Part shown: positions 19,911 through 26,041 of the stretch, piece after piece
Position numbering within the stretch: the stretch's first letter is position 1
Layout: the number at the start of each line of letters is the position of its first letter
Assembly: GCA_003427395.1 (NCBI GenBank)
Contig: BFEA01000497.1
Span: forward strand, 1,049,443-1,075,483
Length of the DNA stretch: 26,041 nt
Source of the DNA: Chara braunii
Lineage: Eukaryota > Streptophyta > Charophyceae > Charales > Characeae
Reading direction: 5' to 3'
The notes under the pieces: model-generated
What the model saw: the letters and a program-made list of their open reading frames with translations, nothing else
Databases searched by the model: none
What the model was told of the DNA's origin: nothing
Position numbers and translations under genes: made by a program

Positions 19911-21700
19911 GGAGGCACGAACGTCCATGGGGGCACACGCAGAGAACTAACACACAGGAGTAGCGAGGGCGTACGCAGACGATCACTCCTGCGACAACGC
20001 TCGGTTCCGAGCAAGAGAAGAGAGAGAGAGAGAGAGCGAGAGAGGGCGAATCCGGTCGGAGAAGAAGGAGAGGGACTGAGGGCGCTTGGGGACAAAGCTA
20101 CTCTGGACGGGCGACGACGTATGATGGCGCAGGCGACGACACTGTGCTCGTACGAAGACCGCGTACGGAGGACTGTCGGGAAGTAGTGCAGCGAGAACCG
20201 CTCGTAAAGACGAGCGCCTTCGTGTTCATAGGCTGGAGGGAAGGCAGCTAGGCGGCCTCGTTAGTGTGTGCGGTGAGATACCATCTTCGGCATCTTTCGG
20301 GGAGAGCGACGCCCTCCTTGCAATCTTGTGACTGTCTACACGCGAGAGCCCGGGGGAAAGGAGAGAAAGAGACTGGACTGTGCGAGCGTCGATGCAACAA
20401 GCGAGGGAAGTTTTCTACTCGTGGCAGGAGCCGGCGAGAAAGAGGTAGGCTCCGCTACGCGGCGCCTGTCGAATCGAGGGTTCGGGACTATCAAGTGGCG
20501 AAGTCGAAATGGACGGCCGATAGACGCACGAGACAAACAGGAAGGGAGGTTGGAGCGAAGGAGAGAAAGAGAGAGAGAGAGAGGGGGAGAGAGAAGAGGA
20601 AGAGAGAGAGGCGGTCAGAACGAGGAAGAGACCGAGAAAGAGAAGAGAGGGTTGGCCCAGGCCGCATTCGCAGGGCTCCTTCGTCTAAGCCACTTCGTTC
20701 GTGGCGCTTTTTCCATTCAAGTTACTTCGATCAGGGCGCTTCGTTTGGGGTGTCTCGGTCGAGTTGAGGCGTTACCTCGTTCATGGTTCTTCATTTGCGA
20801 TGCTTCGCGTAACCGAGTTACCTCGGTTGGGCTGTGAGCTGCTACGTTAGTGTTATCTCGTCAAGCTACAGCGGTCGTTCAAGGGTCGTGGGAAGAGGGA
20901 GCGCCGAAACGAGAAAGAGAGAGAGAGAGAGGACTGGAGAAAATGCAGAGGGGTGAGAACAACTTGAAGGGCTTCCACCATTTTCAGAATTCGTCTGTTT
21001 CGCTGTCAGAAGAGTCAGAGCCAGTCTGCTCCGCTGTCCGAATCCTAAAGTTAGTCAAAGCATTCACGATCTGAAAAACATCCGTCGAGCTCCTTAAGCC
21101 CTAGGATCAGTTTGAGCGAGCTACATGAGTTTCAAAAACAGTTTTCTCGTGCTCCGGAAAAAATTCGTTCTGTCAGCAGTCGCGTTGGGCCGGAATTCTC
21201 CTTTGCCTTTTTCGTCTCTCCTCTTTTCACGTTGGTCTCAACCGCGACTGATCTTCTCCTCCGCCGGGCTCCCTGTATCCTGAGTCGGGCTTTGAAAGCG
21301 TCGTCAGGAAAACTGTGTCGTAGTCGGGCCGGGCCGCCGGATAGTGCGCTCTTGCTCTGTGCTGGTCCCCTCGCAATTCTAAAACTCGGACTGTGAGTAT
21401 CGGACCAGGCGTGCCCAAGGAGCCTAGCAACGCTCAGCGGCTCGTCAGGCTACCAGCCTTGGCCGTCGGAAGAGCGGCAGTAGAGGGAGGGCCCCCGAAA
21501 ATCCAGGCAGGGCGGAGCTCTAGGCTAGGGTCACGACAAAGGGCTACAAAGAGGGTGTGACTAAGGGGGGTTACAGGGCTGAGTCTCGGCTGAAACAGTC
21601 GGTGCTTAGGGGAGTAAAGCAAAAAGGGGGCAGCCTTCGGACCACTAGAGGCCTTGGTATCTGGGACCAGGGACCTAAATAAGCTAACCGAGCGACAAAT

Positions 21701-21719
21701 TGGCGCCGTTGCCGGGGAT
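21701..21719 (+). promoter_or_regulatory. Primer-binding site for tRNA-Asp
   Basis: TGGCGCCGTTGCCGGGGAT is complementary to the 3'-terminal 19 nt (with CCA) of plant tRNA-Asp. Many plant Ty3/gypsy elements, including Athila-type ones, use this priming sequence. It follows ...GACA and a 3-nt spacer, as expected at the LTR/internal-domain junction. It fixes the strand (+) and the start of minus-strand DNA synthesis. Confidence 0.9.
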
Positions 21720-22053
21720 GAGCTTCCTCCCGCGCGGCCTTGGCAGCAACTTTCGACCGCGACGTTTTCAGACTTTCACGACGACTTTTTCAACAACGAT
21801 TTTTTTTTAGATGACGTCTGGGCGTGTGTTCGGTTGGGGCCTTATTTTTCGTGTGGGAGAGGGTTGCTGGGTTGTTTGGGTGCGAGGGACTTGGGGTGCC
21901 GAAATCTCTTGATTTTGCAGGTTTGAGCTGGCCCCGCTCGCGACTTCCGGAATCCAGGTCAGATCCTTGCTGGGTGGTGAGATATTTTTTTGGTGGGTTT
22001 GTTTTGAGAAAACTACAAAATAAGAGGGTGAAGAGTTTGCCTGTGGGGTTTGA

Positions 22054-22554
22054 ATGAGGGTGAAAAATAATCAAAGAAGGAGGAGAAGAGTTGTCCCGGG
22101 AAATTGTGTAAGTGGATCTGCTCATGGGGAAGAGATAGTGGGCTCTAGGGGGAGAGAAGAAAGAGGGGTTCAAGAGGGTCCGGGGACGCCATCGGTTTGG
22201 CATCCAAGGGGGTTCGTCCGAAGGGAAAGTTTTTTTTTTAACATTCTCGACCCTCATGGATTGTGGACAATGCTCGCACGGGACGCAAGGGAGAAGGCCT
22301 CTCAAGTGGGCACGGGTTTTTCTGTTCTCGACCCACACGGGTTGTGGACAACACCCGCACGGAACGCGACTCCCGCGAAGGGGCGGAGTTCTCAAGCGGG
22401 TGCTGTTCAGGATTTGGGGGTGAGAAGGGTAGTGCTTCGGGTTCTGGGACAAAGGGTCGAAGAAACTCCAACCCCCATTGAGAACGAAAGAGATAGGGGG
22501 CTAGTTCGGGAAGAAGGGGGAAGATATACGTGGGGCGATACGGTAGTACCTTGA
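22054..22554 (+). CDS. Leader ORF with 27-residue tandem repeat, unrecognised
   Basis: A frame of 166 codons beginning at ATG 22054, 335 bp after the primer-binding site. An arginine-rich start (NQRRRRR at about residues 6-12) is followed, from about residue 65, by two 27-residue repeats beginning LDPHGLWT. The DNA repeat is 81 bp (starts near 22244 and 22325). The eight LDPHGLWT codons differ by three silent changes and no replacement, which argues for translation. No retroviral gag motif (MHR, CCHC) is seen. Position resembles the extra 5' ORF of Ogre-type elements. The start codon is uncertain. Confidence 0.4.
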   Translation: MRVKNNQRRRRRVVPGNCVSGSAHGEEIVGSRGREERGVQEGPGTPSVWHPRGFVRRESFFFNILDPHGLWTMLARDAREKASQVGTGFSVLDPHGLWTTPARNATPAKGRSSQAGAVQDLGVRRVVLRVLGQRVEETPTPIENERDRGLVREEGGRYTWGDTVVP

Positions 22555-22652
22555 ACGGGGAATCGGAGGCCGAGTCTTGGGTGGACCGGTGTCTCGCTGA
22601 TTTCTCAGACTCAGAACTTGGGGACTACTGGGATTATGATAACGAGTACTAA
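22497..22652 (+). other. Short acidic open frame overlapping the leader ORF
   Basis: Without an ATG, this second frame is open for 51 codons and ends in a strongly acidic tail (SDSELGDYWDYDNEY, stop 22650-22652). It overlaps the end of the preceding frame and may be its true C-terminus after a frameshift or splice. It lies 19 bp before a strong donor site. Confidence 0.25.
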
Positions 22653-22671
22653 AGGAGACCAAGACTACAAG

Positions 22672-23198
22672 GTACGTATTAAAGATGGCAAAACATGAGG
22701 GACTCTCTTGCTAAATTTTGCTTCCTCACCCTTTCTTTTGTGGAACCCAGATAAGATACTCCGATTCCAAGAGAGAAAAAAGTCAGGCGGTGGAGAAAAG
22801 GAGGGAGGGAACAAAGTGAGAAGAGTTAGCGATCCAAGGAGGAGAATGGGAGGGAGTAGATAGGCTAGTGATTATCGATCGATAGGCGGATAAAACTCTT
22901 GGGACCCGGGTAATTCCACGCTCGAGGTGGGCCGAGTAGGGGCATGGTACCGGATAGGCTAGCTTAGGACTAAAGGTCGGTTCAGTGGGGGACATAGGGC
23001 ACTGGTGTGTGACTTCGGTCCAACTCCGGGGAGGGGGTTGCCACCCTTCTTCGGGGATAACCTGTGTTCGCGGCTAGTCTCTATGCTTGGAAGTAGGAGG
23101 ACCTCTCAGCGGGGGAGGACAGGAGGGTAGCCGAGTGAGACGGCGTTCCTTCTGGTCCATTTGATCCTGCTGGGCTCACAGGCACCTTCTCCTTGCAG
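22672..23198 (+). other. Candidate intron (527 bp)
   Basis: ACAAG/GTACGTATT at 22671/22672 is a strong donor, and CACCTTCTCCTTGCAG/GG at 23198 is a pyrimidine-backed acceptor. The interval has no long ORF. Removal would bring the leader to within about 70 nt of the A1 start codon. Spliced leaders or introns are known in some plant gypsy elements (Ogre). An alternative acceptor is CTCACAG near 23181. Confidence 0.4.
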
Positions 23199-23269
23199 GG
23201 TAGGGGTGGTCTCTCGAGTGGCCAAAAGTAAGGGCGACGAAGGAGATTTTCCTTGATTAGGATGTGCAT

Positions 23270-23620
23270 ATGAGCTTAGAGGTGGTTCTGGAAGGGGTTA
23301 GTGTGAGTAGTTACGGAGAAATTGACGTGTGGTGCTACACCTTTCGTCTGTGGACGAGAGATTTTGACGTTGCCATTTACGTAGAGGAAGGGCAGGATCA
23401 AGGGGAGGATTTCCTTTGTGGGTGGGAGGAGGCAGTAGGTTACTCTCGCAAGGAAAAAGTTGAGTTGAGGGGGTACAGGTTTAGATACTTTTACACTGTG
23501 GGGTACCGGACCTACCCTAGGGGTGGGCGACCCGCGCCCGTAATTTCGGACGCCTTTCTCGACGTATCCGACGGTTGGAGAGTGTTGGTCGCGATCATGG
23601 AGGAGATAGTGGGGGAGTAA
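23270..23620 (+). CDS. Family A protein, copy 1 (A1), unknown function
   Basis: 116 aa from ATG 23270; an earlier in-frame ATG at 23264 adds two residues, but the later one aligns with copy A2. The protein is acidic, with no membrane segment, signal peptide or zinc motif. Blocks shared with A2 are MSLEVV (1-6), DVWCY (19-23), LWT (27-29), YVEEG (37-41), GEDFL (45-49), WEEAVG (52-57), RYFYT (72-76), RPAP (87-90) and SDGW..VLV (100-107). The two proteins are about 60% identical over their whole length. Many differences between the genes are silent (for example GACGTGTGGTGCTAC versus GACGTATGGTGTTAC), so the protein has been under selection. It lies 7 nt upstream of A2. I know no family with this pattern. 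Confidence 0.65.
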   Translation: MSLEVVLEGVSVSSYGEIDVWCYTFRLWTRDFDVAIYVEEGQDQGEDFLCGWEEAVGYSRKEKVELRGYRFRYFYTVGYRTYPRGGRPAPVISDAFLDVSDGWRVLVAIMEEIVGE

Positions 23621-23627
23621 GAGGCCT

Positions 23628-23987
23628 ATGAGCCTAGAAGTTGTGGAGGTTGAGCCGGCAGGCATTAGCGTGGGCAGTCGTGGGGGAGTAGACGTATGGT
23701 GTTACAACTTTTATCTATGGACCGGAGATTTTGATATAGCGCTCTATGTAGAAGAAGGGGCGGATCGAGGGGAAGACTTCCTTGATAGCTGGGAAGAGGC
23801 GGTTGGTCATGCTCATCTAGAGAGGGAACTTTTAGGAAATTACGGGATTCGGTATTTTTATACGCTGGGTTGCCGAACCTTTCGACGAGGAGAGCGACCT
23901 GCCCCAACGATACCGGAAGCCTACCTCGACGGGTCGGACGGTTGGAAGGTGTTAGTAGGGATCATTGAGGAGGTGGTCCAAAGCTAG
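23628..23987 (+). CDS. Family A protein, copy 2 (A2), unknown function
   Basis: 119 aa, tandem paralogue of A1, with a 3-residue insertion near residues 9-11. All conserved blocks of A1 are present, including the aromatic-rich DVWCYNFYLWT and the C-terminal SDGWKVLVGIIEEVV. The last block resembles a W-x-x-x-V hydrophobic motif in family B (AWARIVVPLVL in B2, SWTEVWRGLV in B3), so A and B may share a fold; this is inference from short motifs. Its ATG lies 7 nt after the A1 stop, and its stop is 8 nt before the B1 ATG. That spacing is unusual for separate eukaryotic cistrons and suggests translation by reinitiation or leaky scanning from one retroelement RNA, or a former polyprotein. Confidence 0.68.
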   Translation: MSLEVVEVEPAGISVGSRGGVDVWCYNFYLWTGDFDIALYVEEGADRGEDFLDSWEEAVGHAHLERELLGNYGIRYFYTLGCRTFRRGERPAPTIPEAYLDGSDGWKVLVGIIEEVVQS

Positions 23988-23995
23988 GGAAGGGC

Positions 23996-24738
23996 ATGGT
24001 TAGGATTGTAGACGCAATTGGCGACAGTAGGGTCAAAATGGAGAGGGTCGACCTCCTCAAGGAGAGAGAGTGCTTCAACGTCCCTTTAGACCATCGTACA
24101 GAGAGGTACTTAGCCGGGCGCGAGAGAGGTGTGGAGCTCGAAAAGGGAGTTTTTCTCTGGGCACGGTTCGCCGTAGGAATTTGGGAGGGGAATCCGTGGA
24201 CTAAGAATAGACCTAGGAGCGGGGGAAGGCCCGATGGGCTGCGGTCCGCGTTGAAGGCACGGTCTACTTAAGTTAAGAGGCCTGGGTAGAGTACGTCACC
24301 CACTAGGCCTTAGGGTGGTATCGGGCGGACCATTGGGAGGTGCGAGTAGGGCCTATTCTAAAACAGATTTTTGAGGAAGTGCCCCTTCGACACCATCTGC
24401 CGATCCGCTTGCGGGTAACTTGTGTGTGGGACGAGTAGTACCCTCGCGCTACGGGGTGTGTCCAAGTCATCTTCCCATCCTTCGTCTTTCGGAGAGTGTG
24501 TGGGGAGGGGGCCGCGTACGAGAAGGTCGTAAAATCGATTAGGCGGGAGAGAAGGAGAGGATTGTCCTTTCGGTCACTTCACTGGTACTTCACCTATTGT
24601 GTGGATAACCCAGTGCCATACGGGGTCAGGGCTGACCGAATTCGCGAGAGGATCTCCTTGGAATCAGAGAGAGACAGTGAAGGCGGGCGGGATTACTGTT
24701 ACCAAAGGGTGTTTGGAATCTGCCAAAAAGTATTCTAG
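23996..24738 (+). pseudogene. Family B, copy 1 (B1), disrupted
   Basis: The N-terminal part is open from ATG 23996 to 24271 (91 codons; starts MVRIVDAIGDSRV, with a GVFLWA block matching GKNFVWI of B2 and GAYVWV of B3). The reading frame then changes. The remainder is visible in another frame from about 24280 to 24738, with in-frame stops at 24304-24306 and 24436-24438. The C-terminal 100 residues (24439-24738) keep the family pattern: FVF, then RRRGLSFRSLHWYFTYC, then a basic helix-like ending. It matches the B2 C-terminus (GLPFRALWLLYTHC). One frameshift plus two stops make it a broken gene, unless the C-terminal part is expressed separately. Confidence 0.6.
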
Positions 24739-24743
24739 GATGA

Positions 24744-25406
24744 ATGGTTCTTTTTGACAAGGAGCTCGGTCGTTTTGTCAGGTCCTCTTTAGACGAGCGA
24801 GGGATTTGTAGCCTGGTCTCGAGTAACGGGGAGGTCCCCGATTGGAGGAGATTGGAGGATGGAGAAGTCACTACGGGGAAAAATTTCGTGTGGATAGAGT
24901 CAGAGGAAGTGAGGGAGAAAGCGACTGGGGTAGGCCTCAAAGTCACCGCTATAATCTTCATCGAACCAGCCGCTTGGGCGAGGATCGTGGTACCCCTGGT
25001 CTTAGGCCAAGGGGGTGGGCTGGATCTATTGCTCCAAGAAGCGAGAGAAGTGAGAAGGAGGTGGATAGTTAGAACCCGAAAGGAATTTTGCTTTGTGGCG
25101 ATAAAAGCGGAAAGATTCGCGCGGGAGGGTGAGCTTCCAAGGGCAAGTTATCCGGTGACCGTAAGGACTCCGCGCTTTGTGTTCTTGAGATCAAACGAGG
25201 ATAAGATAATGAGGCTCCTAGAAAGAGGGAGGAGTTTGGGTCTGCCCTTTAGAGCCCTGTGGCTACTTTACACCCACTGTATCTGCCACGGGGCCCCTCC
25301 TCGAACAAAGCTATGGGGGATTTATAGGAGGCTTGGGTCCCTGGAGAAGTCTCTTACCCTCTCCCCGAAGAGCTACTACGAGTGGGTGTTTAGACGGCCG
25401 TGGTAG
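24744..25406 (+). CDS. Family B protein, copy 2 (B2), intact, unknown function
   Basis: 220 aa, the only intact B copy. N-terminal region (1-85): MVLF start, GKNFVWI (45-51), then a strand-like hydrophobic segment KVTAIIFIEPAAWARIVVPL. Middle region (86-130): basic and glutamate-rich, probably helical. C-terminal region (140-220): PRFVF (143-147), RGRSLGLPFRALWLLYTHC (161-179), a GAPP turn and a basic/aromatic end (YYEWVFRRPW). No signal peptide, metal-binding cysteines or known catalytic motif is seen. Hydrophobic stretches are too short and interrupted for a confident membrane helix. The stop (TAG) is directly followed by the B3 ATG, with no spacer. It is not a recognisable gag, protease or polymerase. 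Confidence 0.68.
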   Translation: MVLFDKELGRFVRSSLDERGICSLVSSNGEVPDWRRLEDGEVTTGKNFVWIESEEVREKATGVGLKVTAIIFIEPAAWARIVVPLVLGQGGGLDLLLQEAREVRRRWIVRTRKEFCFVAIKAERFAREGELPRASYPVTVRTPRFVFLRSNEDKIMRLLERGRSLGLPFRALWLLYTHCICHGAPPRTKLWGIYRRLGSLEKSLTLSPKSYYEWVFRRPW

Positions 25407-25828
25407 ATGGTGAGATTCGCCCTCAGCGACAACGAGGTCATCAAAACGATAGAGGCCATTGAGGGGAGCCATATCCTGGTCCCTGGGGACCCTCGCGTGA
25501 CGCCTTATTGGATGAGTGTTGAGAAGGGGGGATTAATCAAGGAAGGCGCTTACGTGTGGGTTACGGTGCGTAGATTGACGTGGCAGGAAGGAGTGTGAAG
25601 GGGTGGTCTGCCGCATATCGGCAGATTTCTCGAGATATACGCGACAGTTTTTCTGGACGACGATTCGTGGACCGAGGTCTGGAGGGGCTTGGTCACTGGC
25701 CAGGAGGTACACACGGGGTACCGAGAATCAGCCAGGCAGGTGGCAAACGACTTAGTCGTTGGGGACTACGAGGAGGGGACCTTCGAATCGTGGACGCTGG
25801 TGGCGTTCACCAGGGTTGTCAAGCCCCG
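25407..25828 (+). pseudogene. Family B, copy 3 (B3), internal TGA and truncated
   Basis: Begins at ATG 25407, immediately after the B2 stop. It is open for 63 codons (MVRFALSDNEV..., with GAYVWV) to TGA at 25596-25598. The same frame then stays open and continues to resemble B2: FLEIYATVFLDDDSWTEVWR aligns with LKVTAIIFIEPAAWARIV, and ESWTLVAFTRVVK with the EFCFVAIKAERF region. The homology is cut off at about 25828 by a C/G-rich inserted sequence, so the C-terminal FRALW-type domain is absent here. It has either one nonsense mutation plus a truncating insertion, or a read-through stop. Confidence 0.6.
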
Positions 25829-26041
25829 GCCGGGGTCCGGGGGTCCGGGGGTGGGCACCCCCAGCCCCTGCTCCAGACCCCCCCCAAAAAAAGGAAAATT
25901 CAAAAAAAAAATAAAAATTAAAAAAATAAAAATAAAAATAGTGGGGGGTGCGCAGCGAGAGCGTGCACCACATGGGCTAAACCCCAAAAATGGGGTTTTA
26001 TGCCCCACCCCGGACCCCCCCCGGGGCCACACCCACCACTC
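25829..26041. other. C/G-rich and A-rich insertion truncating B3
   Basis: An abrupt composition change to CCCCGGCCGGGG and GGGGGTG-GG-CACCCCC palindromes, a poly-C run, a 50-bp A-rich stretch (AAAATAAAAAT type), then AAACCCC-AAAAAT-GGGGTTT and more poly-C. It looks like a separate mobile element or its terminal part. The right end is beyond the window, so boundaries and duplication cannot be tested. Confidence 0.45.

Larger units (their letters stand above)
17453..21697 (+). mobile_element. Probable long 5' LTR of a Ty3/gypsy-like retroelement
   Basis: The right end is firm: ...GCGACA stops three bases before a primer-binding site at 21701. The left end is inferred from TGTCACGG at 17453, which fits TG...CA termini and shares TGTC with the complement of the right end. 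This gives about 4.2 kb, long but within the range of large plant LTRs. Inside, U3 carries 230-bp tandem repeats and a TATA box at 19905, so R/U5 would span roughly 19935-21697. The 3' LTR lies outside the window, so neither left border nor target duplication can be checked. Glu/Arg frames at 20264-20837 reflect GA-rich leader sequence and are not called. Confidence 0.5.

Noticed and set aside
20264-20837. Two overlapping 167-169 aa ORFs rich in Arg/Glu
   Set aside because: They lie in the GA-rich R/U5 of the long LTR, overlap each other, and have no repeat conservation or domain.
21720-26041. gag, protease, reverse transcriptase or integrase domains
   Set aside because: No CCHC knuckle, DTG/DSG protease, YxDD or HHCC/DDE pattern could be found in any frame read here.

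Overview
The window looks like repeat-dominated nuclear DNA of a streptophyte (land plant or charophyte green alga). Two signals support this. A U2 snRNA fragment has the plant-type 5' end (ACCTTTCTCGGCC), and a perfect primer-binding site matches the 3' end of plant tRNA-Asp, the primer used by many plant Ty3/gypsy elements. I cannot name the species; a charophyte such as Chara is only an impression. I see no complete, recognisable host gene. Most long open frames left of 20 kb are artefacts of purine-rich or tandemly repeated DNA.

Layout. 1-2689: unassigned sequence, GA/poly-G tracts, and a 5'-complete, 3'-truncated U2 snRNA copy flanked by a 17-bp target-site duplication. 2690-3715: solo LTR 1. 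3716-6537: (CT)n tract, short tandem repeats, two weak exon-like stretches. 6538-7078: a 541-bp MITE. 8404-10150: a 53-bp minisatellite interrupted by a 0.4-kb unrelated segment. 10651-12590: a satellite-like array of about 173-bp monomers. 13134-14383: solo LTR 2, same family as LTR 1, with a perfect 5-bp duplication. 14604-17310: a hairpin-dense region with two degenerate tRNA-Glu-like copies.

About 17453-21697 is read as one long 5' LTR (TATA box at 19905, 230-bp repeats upstream of it). It is followed by the tRNA-Asp primer-binding site at 21701. Downstream, where gag would be expected, lies a compact same-strand series of ATG-initiated frames. First comes a frame with an internal 27-residue repeat, then a plausible spliced leader, then five tandem copies of two possibly related, unrecognised families: A1 and A2 (116 and 119 aa) and B1, B2, B3 (about 220 aa; only B2 is intact). 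Intact members are separated by 0-10 nt. Where examined, copies differ mainly at silent positions, so they were probably selected as proteins. No gag, protease, RT or integrase is visible before the window ends.

The most interesting content is this ORF array just behind a retroelement primer-binding site. Next are the U2 retrocopy, and the palindrome-built repeats upstream of the TATA box in both solo LTRs.
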